A stretch of DNA of 64,000 bases from Barthelona sp. PCE. Lineage: Eukaryota > Metamonada: BaSk clade. Of this stretch, positions 56,633 through 64,000 are shown piece after piece. The stretch spans positions 1,240,001-1,304,000 of the forward strand of contig JAUFOR010000002.1 in assembly GCA_040285745.1 (NCBI GenBank), written 5' to 3'. The notes under the pieces were generated by a model, which did not search any database, was not told the DNA's origin, and was given only the letters and a program-made list of their open reading frames with translations. Numbering within the stretch: position 1 is the stretch's first letter; every line of letters starts with the position of its first letter. Both the position numbers and the translations under genes were made by a program.

Positions 56633-59600
56633 TTATTCGGTGGTATTCTTTAATGTAGGCAATTTTTTGAAGATACTCTCAATAGGAACTATGAAATTTT
56701 TATGCAAGCTCTTTGGAATAATAACTTCAGGGTTATCAAAGCCCAACAATCCAAGAATCTTATTGAAATCTGCCTTTGCACCGCCAATAGCATCCAATCT
56801 AGGAGCTAAATTAAAGCTACGCACTTCATAGTGGAAAGGTAAAACCTGTTTGATCGATTTGACCTTATCAGCTTCATTCTCTTCTCCCTTTTCTCTTGTT
56901 TGTAACTCTTCCACGTACGATGATACGGTGCTACGGAAAAGATCGTAAAGATTCTTGTTCAGACTGACCTTTATAGCATCTTCAAAGTGTGATTCAAAAG
57001 CAACAACAACATCTATGCAATCAGTGGGTTCCTTCTGCACTGATATCATCTTCATTTCACCATTCGGGATCCGGAGAATGCTCGTAGCTGTGTGGTCGGA
57101 CAATCTCTCAGACATTTGTCGGGCAACTGGGTTGTTTGCAGCAAGCATGCTCAGGAAAACATCATTAATTACCAGAAGACAGTCCCTGGCAATGTGGTTT
57201 TGAAGCGTGTAAGCGTTAAGTTCCATCTCGAACCCTTCTATCATAACACTCACCCATTGCCTACTGTATATGTCTGCTGGGAAAATATTTGCACGCACGT
57301 TACGTATGTTTGCAGTGAAAAAGAACGACATAGAATCATAAAACTCATCCTTCAGTGTTTCAGCAGCAGCTTGTGTGGTTATTTCATGAATAATAGATTC
57401 ATCACTCAATGATGGCGATGGAGACTGCGATGGAGACGAAGAACTGGCGTATCTGAACCCAATTTCTTCAGTTGCCTTGTTGATGTACATTTCTTGTATG
57501 CTCTGCAAAACATCCAGCAAAGAAGGAACAGTTTGCGCGCTGAGTACAATGTCGATCGTATCTATATCCAACAAAGCAATGTGTTCATAGATGTGCTCTC
57601 CTACTGCCTCAACAACCTCATCGGGCATGTCTGCGATTAAAACAACGATTCCATTGTTCGTGAAACTTAACAGGTGGTGTAATCTGTATTCTAGAACACC
57701 GTTGATACTGTCAATAGAAAAGCGTGAACCTGACTCTCCGCGATTGGGGTACATGAACCGAGAAAAGTTGAGATTGGCGAACTGGAATCCGCCCTTAAGT
57801 GCACCCATAGCCTCCAATTCGATGTGCGCGAGCATAAAGTTCAGGTAGAGTTTCGACTCGTCAAAAAGACGGGCAGTAAACACGGGCTGCGAAAATGTGA
57901 GGGAGACCTCACCAACCTTTGAGCCCAAATCAGCACTAAGACGGATATGTTTCAAATTACAAGATACAACAACAGTCTTAAAGGCTTTCTTCCTCTTCCT
58001 CTTCTTTTTCCTCTTCTTGTGCTTCTTTCGTTTCTTCTTCAACTGCTGGGGAGGAGATTTGATGGCAACTAGCTTCTTATCATGTTCAAGCTTCTCGTTA
58101 ACCTCAGCAATGTCGTCGACGGCGGGTTTGTAATTCTCAATCATGGTCTTCAGTAACTCAATGTTGGGGAGCTCGACGTTGCTTTCCAGAGAACCGAGCT
58201 CGGTTGTAATGATGATATGGGGATTCTCAGTAATTCCTGTGCACATCTGGACGTTTGTCTTAAAACCATTAATCTTACTCTTGAAGAAGGTCGTCAACGA
58301 ACGATGCACCCTCGATGACAACTGGCACGTGATATTGGGTGCCTCAATCGTTGCAGCTGAGATGACTGCCCCTGTTGCAAGTGTAGACGAAAATGTCAGC
58401 GCTGTACGTTTCAGATCAACAGAGAGTGTTGTAGATACGTCTTCGGCTGGAATTGATACGCCAACACGATCTATATACAGAGCGACTGCGAAGGAAGAAT
58501 TCGACGTTGACATTAAGCTCTTCTGCTCACGCATCCTACGTGTCTGTACTTCTAGTTTCAGTTTCTTTTTCTGCTTTTCCTTTGTCTTCGACACTTCATA
58601 ATTGTAAAGCAACTGGTTAGTTAACTCCGCTGTCGCATGCGTCTCCCATGTGCTGACAGAGTCAACCATCTGATGGAATAAATCGTTACCGTTTGGAATC
58701 TCAGACAAGATACTAACAGTATTAATAACATAATCTTTAAACTGCGGTGTGAAATCGATAACAAACTTTGAAATACGAACCATACAGCCAAAATTCAGAG
58801 GTATATCAACTGCATTCGAGAATTGACCGTTCATAATAGTTACAGGGAATATTATCTCCTGAACAACATCCTCAGTATCTTCACGGCAAACAACAGCTAT
58901 CTTATCAATTTGAATATTGTAGTTGATAACAATCGTCTTCTTTGGCGTCGTGCTTAAGGAAACAAGCACAGAATTAATTGGATCACCGGTCTCCTGGTCC
59001 ATCGACACATCAGTAGCAGTGGTGATTGTTACACCAGACTTTCCACTGAGAGTAGATCTGTTATCGATCGAACCCACGCCCAACACATTCATCTGCTTGC
59101 GGACAAATAACGAGTCGAGCTGCCACTGCGAAAGAATCACCTTGAAGTGCTTCAGATGCGCTGGCAATACATTAAATATGAGGGGACGGCAGTTAAGAAC
59201 AGATGTTAACGAGAGCTCGTTTTCTGTCATTGGACCGCTAATTTTAACACTCAGACCACTGAAATCAACAAAAACTCCGCTGTTTGTGAGTGCGGTCAGC
59301 TGTGATACACGTAATAACGTAGTAAGTATGGACTTTTTCAGATCATGTCTTCTTCGACCAACAATGCTAAGATCCCGTAAGTTGATCTCCAGGATGTGGG
59401 GATCATTAGTTACGTCATCAAGCGGTGAAACACTTGGGAGGAATACCCCGATTGTTCGTAACTCGACCCCAAAACCAATGGACTTGAGGATGCTCGACGT
59501 TGAGCTCTTTGTCTTCTCCATCATGTCGTTAATGGCCTGCTGTGTCTCCGCAAACGAAGCACCAGGTGGTAATGAACTGACGACACTCTTCTGCTTGTTA

Positions 59601-62600
59601 GAGGAGAAAACCTTTGCGAAGAAACGGCTGAACATATTAAGTGAGCGAATACTGGCTGGGTATATTGTGCAGTCGATATCATGCAACATAAGAGAAATGA
59701 AAGGTACGTCGATGGTCGACAGTTCGTTACTGATAACCATGCTCAGCTTAGAATCAATTAGACAGACTGAATCATGTACAACACCTCTCACATTGAACTT
59801 ATGTGCCAGAAGCTGAATTGATGTGTCAGTAAACTTGATATTGAAATTCGTCTTCAGTTCTTTACGCACGTCGATCTCTATAAGACCAGTCTCAAGTTTG
59901 ACACTGCTAGCTGGACTTTCTGCGGTAATGCCTATTCCATTAAAGAAAATCTTCACGTCAATAGGTTTAACATCGATTGATTTGCTACTGGCACGCATCT
60001 CTTTGCGCTCAGTCCAAATCTCCTTGGTTCCGCTGATGAGCTGCTGAGTCGTTGATTGCTTGCCGAACTGGACCATTTTCTCCATCACTGGCAACAAACT
60101 CTTCTGAAGCGTTTCCTGCAAAGATAAAATTTGTTGAATGAATGCTGATGTAACTGTTGTTTCCATACGCGCAATGCAAAGTGCAATTTCACTACATCCA
60201 CTTTCATTTTGAGTCTTCCACACAGTTGTTTTGGGTAACTGAACCTCCGTAACGTTATCGGAAGATGTTGTTGTAATAACTGTCTTTGTCAGCTCAAACG
60301 CTAATAAAGGTGAGTGGCGATTGTTAAACGAAAGAAGTACAGGGGTGAACTTGATAGATATATTATGATTATCGCTGGGAAGGTTAACCGTAATTTCAGG
60401 AATATTACAGTTAAAGAGGACAACAGTCGGTACGGTGTGCTCGGGTACAGCAAGGCCTGAAGCTGAACGCGTGTGCTTGCGTGACCCTGTTGCAACACTA
60501 CCACTGAAATCTGTTCCCTGTTCACTAGCATTGGGCAAGAAGAGCGATAGGGATTTAGTAACGTTATCGGGAAGATTATCCCCGTAAACGTTTATGATAT
60601 GTGAAAACAACTTTGCCTTTGTACTTTCACTGACAGCAGTCGGAATACTGAGTGAATCACTCTGCGCACGGTTATTGATGAGGGGTTTGGGCGCCGCATA
60701 CCAACCCGGCAGCAAACTCTCAAAAAATGTTCCCAACGTAACCCAGAACACCGAATTTGCTGGAACATGAAGAGCAATGTTCATATTAAGCGCGTTGTTT
60801 AACGTCCTAATAACATCCTCATCGGCAGCCTGATGTGGTGTGAGAGCAGCTAAATTGAAGAACATGTTCTGAATGGAAAAGAGTGATTCAAACTTTTCAT
60901 CATAACCAGCACTGAAAACGATACTGTTAATATTGACTGATGATGATCTTTCGAGAACGAGGTAGTTTTCGCAGTGGATTCGACCACCCGTCGTTGGGTA
61001 TTGCGTATCAACAATACTGCACTGTGAAAGTGATACAGCTATTGCTGAATGCAAATTTGAATTCTCCAAAACCACAGAGACCTTACTGATGTTAATCAGT
61101 AGAGTTTGTACATCGTTGTTACCAGAAAAGCTTACAGTTTTCTTCCTCGAGAAAGAATCCATCTTACCAATTACATCAATAGCCAAATCAACGTCCTCTT
61201 CAGACATTTGTGGAGAAATGTAAGGTCCAAGGATCTCCATAAGATCCTTTGTTGATTTACGCATAGGGGAGCGCGGTGTGATGACGAGGTTCATGTTCTC
61301 AACCTGTTGTGGAGAAGCAAAGTTAAACGGTGTCAAGGAATTCTTATCATTCTTGAAAATGAACGGATCAACCATTGAAGATATCGTGTCCGAACGCTTA
61401 GGAGTGGTTAAGTACTGTAGAGGTTCCTCCTCATCCTTTTGAGCTTGTCTCAAAATCTCTCTCAGCTGACGAGTGGCACTGGCTTTGTTGAACTGCCTCT
61501 CAGAACGCTGCTGTGCCTTATACCCCTTGCTAATACGGCTCAGATACTCACGTGCAATGTGCTCGTGGTTGACCATCTCCAAATATGAAAATACAGTCTT
61601 GTATAGTTCGGGTTCGCCATGAACAAGCACCGATTCAACAATAACAGATGTAATATAGCGTTTTGCGTTGTTGAACCCGAGAACAAACCTTCCGTTATTG
61701 ATCACAACATCCATATCATTCTTAACCTCATTATTGCCATTAATATGCATACTGAGACGACTGACTGAAATCTGCAAATCATGCTTCTGCTTCTTAATCT
61801 TGCCGGTCGTCTTCTGCTTCTTAGGTTGATCATTTTGAAGCTCATAAAGCACCAACAGTTGATCAATAATGGATTCTTTAACATCTGCTGGTAGGAAGAA
61901 AAGATCTTCAAACAGTTTCTCGATAGATGTATTATACTCATCTTTAAGTGGTGTCATTACGCGTAGGGCAAACATTTGCTGTAATTCTGGTTTCGAGACT
62001 GTTTTGAGCGTCTTAAACGCGCTCTTAAGCCGATCGCTCGCCAGATCTTTATACGTTGCAATAAGACGATGCACCACATGCGGTAAACACGGTGCAATGA
62101 CCGTTTTAAATGATTCAATACTGACAATCTGCTTGTCTGCAGACTTATAAGCAGCCAAATACAGCTGTGGTTTCTTAACTGACATTGCAAAGACACTCAT
62201 TCCGACAGCTGAGACTGAACCAGGGAGCATACTGCATGCAACACCAGTAAAATACTTTGGCGATCCAAGACATGTCAGGTTACATGTCAACTCGTCCACT
62301 GATACGCATAGTGCGCTGGACTGTTGAGATGTGTTACGCCTCTGAACGAATGAGAGCATGCGCACATCAACTGCAAGTATCATATCCAATGACTGGATCA
62401 TAGGAATTGCTGTTGTCACTGTCCTGTTCATCTCTTGGGCAAACGCAGGAGGAACAGTGCCCACAAAAGCGTTTGTGTATAAAGGAACATCGAAACGAAT
62501 ACCAATCAGGTGGGTTTCCATAAGGGAACGTATCTTGACGTTGTCGGTGTTTGTGCTAAAGACACCCGAGATACTCTTATCTAATAATTGGTCGAAAGAG

Positions 62601-64000
62601 ACCTTGAGTCCATCTTTTAATACAGGAATAATATTCAAAAAACTTGATACCACTGCTGGTGATATAAACACGTCAATAGGCTTTGGAGCCAAAAGAATAA
62701 GCTTATTCGTATTGTCATGAACCTTATTAGCGGTTAAAACACTCTCTTTAATTTCAAAAAAATTGCTGTATGGTTCAATAAACAAAATACTATCATAACT
62801 GATGTCTGATGATTCTCCACTCATTGGTACCCGTTGAACACGTGATTTAACTAACTTCAGATCAATATCCAACGACGATGAATCATTTGGCTTGTCTAGA
62901 GTATAGAAATTATGAACATTCTCATGGTTATTAATGTAATCCTTCTCAGGATTCAAAAATCCATACGCCTCTTTTGCTGAAATACGATTCTTTGAGATAT
63001 CATCCTTGACTGTCTTCTCTTCAAATTCGTTTGAATCCATACTTTGCAAACTGTTGATATCAGTCATTGTAGTTGCTCCGAATCGATCCGAATCCTTCAT
63101 AAAGTAGTTCTCACTCTCGTCCGAATACAGAGATGACTCCCTATCGTAGTCCATGTGAAGCCAGGACAGGCGCTTCTCCACATCGTGTTTGATACAGAAC
63201 TCCCTTTGCTCCTGCATAATCTCCTTTGCTTCTTTTGTTTCAAACGTCTTAAACAATTGAACAGATGTTTCAACTGAAAACACCTCCTTAAATGTATTCG
63301 ATTCATCAATACAATTCAAAAGAGATGCTGCGATCCTTCCCACAGAAACTGTTAGACTATTCTCGCTCGTTGAAGAAGCTATGTTGGTCTGACCCAGGCT
63401 CATAGATGACAATTTTGAATAAAAAACATCAGCATCAGTAAGATGTAGTGCTATATTGATGCAATTCACAGCAACTAACCTCTGAAACGGTACGACCATC
63501 TTCTGAGGTTCGTAGACCTCATCCATGATGTGATGGGAGCCAGGCCAGCCATTAAGATTGGACAAAAAGCTGGCTATAAAGTTCTGCAGCTGCAAGAATG
63601 CATCAAAATCTGAGGCAACATTGATGCTGTCGATTGTATATATCTCATCGTTGAAATAAGGAACTCCATCATTATTGAAGCCCAAACGCTTGAGAATAAT
63701 CTTCTTACAGTGAGCAATTCTCTTTGATTTGAGTAATGTTGATATCTGCAAATTTGGCAACGCTACCTCCATGATTCCCGATCCAGGCTTGTTAGCACCG
63801 AGCATATTAAAGTTAAGCTCTTGTGCAAATCCAACTAAACAGTCATTTGACTCTTTTAAAACACACCGTTCACGACAGGTGTTAATCATTTCCTCACTGA
63901 GCTTAATGTTAACCTTACGTTGTTTTGTCAGTGTGACAATACACGCGTTAATATCAGGGAACGTAATTTTTGGTAACAATACAAAAAGATTATGACAATC
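56633..64000 (-). CDS. BLTP1/Tweek/Csf1-family bridge-like lipid transfer protein (5' part beyond window)
   Basis: 2455 residues are visible and the frame is open at base 64000, so the N-terminus is missing. The protein is overwhelmingly made of alternating beta strands in units of 150-200 residues, as in repeating beta-groove lipid bridges. The C-terminal 70 residues (FNLAPRLDAIGGAKADFNKILG...LGFDNPEVIIPKSLHKN) match the closing block of KIAA1109/Tweek and yeast Csf1, where 'LGF..a..tIPKwlqrg' is typical. A lysine/arginine-rich insert (near 57980-58060) is unusual. These proteins carry phospholipids in bulk between ER and other membranes. VPS13 or Hobbit are less likely because of the C-terminal block. 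AATAAA overlaps the stop codon. Confidence 0.8.
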   Translation of the reverse strand, partial: DCHNLFVLLPKITFPDINACIVTLTKQRKVNIKLSEEMINTCRERCVLKESNDCLVGFAQELNFNMLGANKPGSGIMEVALPNLQISTLLKSKRIAHCKKIILKRLGFNNDGVPYFNDEIYTIDSINVASDFDAFLQLQNFIASFLSNLNGWPGSHHIMDEVYEPQKMVVPFQRLVAVNCINIALHLTDADVFYSKLSSMSLGQTNIASSTSENSLTVSVGRIAASLLNCIDESNTFKEVFSVETSVQLFKTFETKEAKEIMQEQREFCIKHDVEKRLSWLHMDYDRESSLYSDESENYFMKDSDRFGATTMTDINSLQSMDSNEFEEKTVKDDISKNRISAKEAYGFLNPEKDYINNHENVHNFYTLDKPNDSSSLDIDLKLVKSRVQRVPMSGESSDISYDSILFIEPYSNFFEIKESVLTANKVHDNTNKLILLAPKPIDVFISPAVVSSFLNIIPVLKDGLKVSFDQLLDKSISGVFSTNTDNVKIRSLMETHLIGIRFDVPLYTNAFVGTVPPAFAQEMNRTVTTAIPMIQSLDMILAVDVRMLSFVQRRNTSQQSSALCVSVDELTCNLTCLGSPKYFTGVACSMLPGSVSAVGMSVFAMSVKKPQLYLAAYKSADKQIVSIESFKTVIAPCLPHVVHRLIATYKDLASDRLKSAFKTLKTVSKPELQQMFALRVMTPLKDEYNTSIEKLFEDLFFLPADVKESIIDQLLVLYELQNDQPKKQKTTGKIKKQKHDLQISVSRLSMHINGNNEVKNDMDVVINNGRFVLGFNNAKRYITSVIVESVLVHGEPELYKTVFSYLEMVNHEHIAREYLSRISKGYKAQQRSERQFNKASATRQLREILRQAQKDEEEPLQYLTTPKRSDTISSMVDPFIFKNDKNSLTPFNFASPQQVENMNLVITPRSPMRKSTKDLMEILGPYISPQMSEEDVDLAIDVIGKMDSFSRKKTVSFSGNNDVQTLLINISKVSVVLENSNLHSAIAVSLSQCSIVDTQYPTTGGRIHCENYLVLERSSSVNINSIVFSAGYDEKFESLFSIQNMFFNLAALTPHQAADEDVIRTLNNALNMNIALHVPANSVFWVTLGTFFESLLPGWYAAPKPLINNRAQSDSLSIPTAVSESTKAKLFSHIINVYGDNLPDNVTKSLSLFLPNASEQGTDFSGSVATGSRKHTRSASGLAVPEHTVPTVVLFNCNIPEITVNLPSDNHNISIKFTPVLLSFNNRHSPLLAFELTKTVITTTSSDNVTEVQLPKTTVWKTQNESGCSEIALCIARMETTVTSAFIQQILSLQETLQKSLLPVMEKMVQFGKQSTTQQLISGTKEIWTERKEMRASSKSIDVKPIDVKIFFNGIGITAESPASSVKLETGLIEIDVRKELKTNFNIKFTDTSIQLLAHKFNVRGVVHDSVCLIDSKLSMVISNELSTIDVPFISLMLHDIDCTIYPASIRSLNMFSRFFAKVFSSNKQKSVVSSLPPGASFAETQQAINDMMEKTKSSTSSILKSIGFGVELRTIGVFLPSVSPLDDVTNDPHILEINLRDLSIVGRRRHDLKKSILTTLLRVSQLTALTNSGVFVDFSGLSVKISGPMTENELSLTSVLNCRPLIFNVLPAHLKHFKVILSQWQLDSLFVRKQMNVLGVGSIDNRSTLSGKSGVTITTATDVSMDQETGDPINSVLVSLSTTPKKTIVINYNIQIDKIAVVCREDTEDVVQEIIFPVTIMNGQFSNAVDIPLNFGCMVRISKFVIDFTPQFKDYVINTVSILSEIPNGNDLFHQMVDSVSTWETHATAELTNQLLYNYEVSKTKEKQKKKLKLEVQTRRMREQKSLMSTSNSSFAVALYIDRVGVSIPAEDVSTTLSVDLKRTALTFSSTLATGAVISAATIEAPNITCQLSSRVHRSLTTFFKSKINGFKTNVQMCTGITENPHIIITTELGSLESNVELPNIELLKTMIENYKPAVDDIAEVNEKLEHDKKLVAIKSPPQQLKKKRKKHKKRKKKRKRKKAFKTVVVSCNLKHIRLSADLGSKVGEVSLTFSQPVFTARLFDESKLYLNFMLAHIELEAMGALKGGFQFANLNFSRFMYPNRGESGSRFSIDSINGVLEYRLHHLLSFTNNGIVVLIADMPDEVVEAVGEHIYEHIALLDIDTIDIVLSAQTVPSLLDVLQSIQEMYINKATEEIGFRYASSSSPSQSPSPSLSDESIIHEITTQAAAETLKDEFYDSMSFFFTANIRNVRANIFPADIYSRQWVSVMIEGFEMELNAYTLQNHIARDCLLVINDVFLSMLAANNPVARQMSERLSDHTATSILRIPNGEMKMISVQKEPTDCIDVVVAFESHFEDAIKVSLNKNLYDLFRSTVSSYVEELQTREKGEENEADKVKSIKQVLPFHYEVRSFNLAPRLDAIGGAKADFNKILGLLGFDNPEVIIPKSLHKNFIVPIESIFKKLPTLKNTTE

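Noticed and set aside
1-64000. CRISPR array, bacterial operon signals, alternative genetic code
   Set aside because: No regularly spaced repeats are present. Genes are eukaryotic, with divergent promoters, and TAA, TAG and TGA all end genes with clear C-termini.

Overview
The window is eukaryotic nuclear DNA from a compact, intron-poor, flagellated protist. Genes sit on both strands with a few to a few hundred bases between them, and almost all are single open frames in the standard code. Cilium and cytoskeleton genes are present (ARL13B-like GTPase, katanin p80, a kinesin-like protein, many coiled-coil proteins). So are endomembrane genes (beta'-COP, the WASH subunit FAM21, a dynamin, SPC3, a dolichyldiphosphatase, a membralin-like protein, a BLTP1/Csf1-type lipid bridge). 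A CoA-disulfide-reductase/rhodanese flavoprotein of the kind common in oxygen-sensitive lineages is also encoded. The one intron found is 46 nt long (17398-17443), starts GTATG, and has its branch-like CTCAC element almost fused to the 3' splice site. That intron style is known from parabasalids and Giardia-like metamonads. I infer a metamonad, possibly a parabasalid, but the sequence does not prove it.

Layout. 1-5.9 kb: a kinesin-like protein cut by the left edge, an EF-hand protein, a coiled-coil protein and SPC3. 6.2-17.6 kb: katanin p80, ARL13B-like, an unknown protein, calcineurin B, a CCDC148-like protein, a long coiled-coil protein and two-exon FAM21. 17.9-24.6 kb: proteasome ATPase RPT4, a secreted GH13 amylase-like enzyme, Bre1-type RING ligase, a small propeller-like protein and a small unknown protein. 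24.8-30.9 kb: a complete tyrosine-recombinase retrotransposon. 31.0-42.2 kb: dolichyldiphosphatase, dynamin, CoADR-rhodanese, an SLC35F6-like transporter, RCHY1-type RING ligase and beta'-COP. 42.2-56.6 kb: a large unknown protein, membralin-like, several lineage-specific proteins including three more propeller-like genes, and a multi-pass membrane protein. 56.6-64 kb: the C-terminal 2455 residues of a BLTP1/Tweek/Csf1 protein that runs off the right edge.

The most striking object is the retrotransposon at 24811-30893. Its ends are split direct repeats in the order A1 - genes - B1 - A2 - B2, the arrangement known for PAT and Ngaro elements. It encodes a small ORF, a Gag-like ORF, a reverse transcriptase/RNase H with YVDD, and a tyrosine recombinase with R-K-HxxR-W-Y. 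The Gag-like and RT frames are the same frame, split by one TGA. The RNase H domain is cut by a one-base frame change at a run of six G. The element is visibly richer in G+C than its host, and its repeat copies are practically identical, so the insertion is probably recent.

A second unexplained signal is a sharply bounded element of about 39 nt, found at 38157 and 50834, followed in each case by different hairpin-forming sequence. It may be the 5' part of an undescribed structured RNA or the end of a small repeat. No tRNA, rRNA or CRISPR array was recognised.
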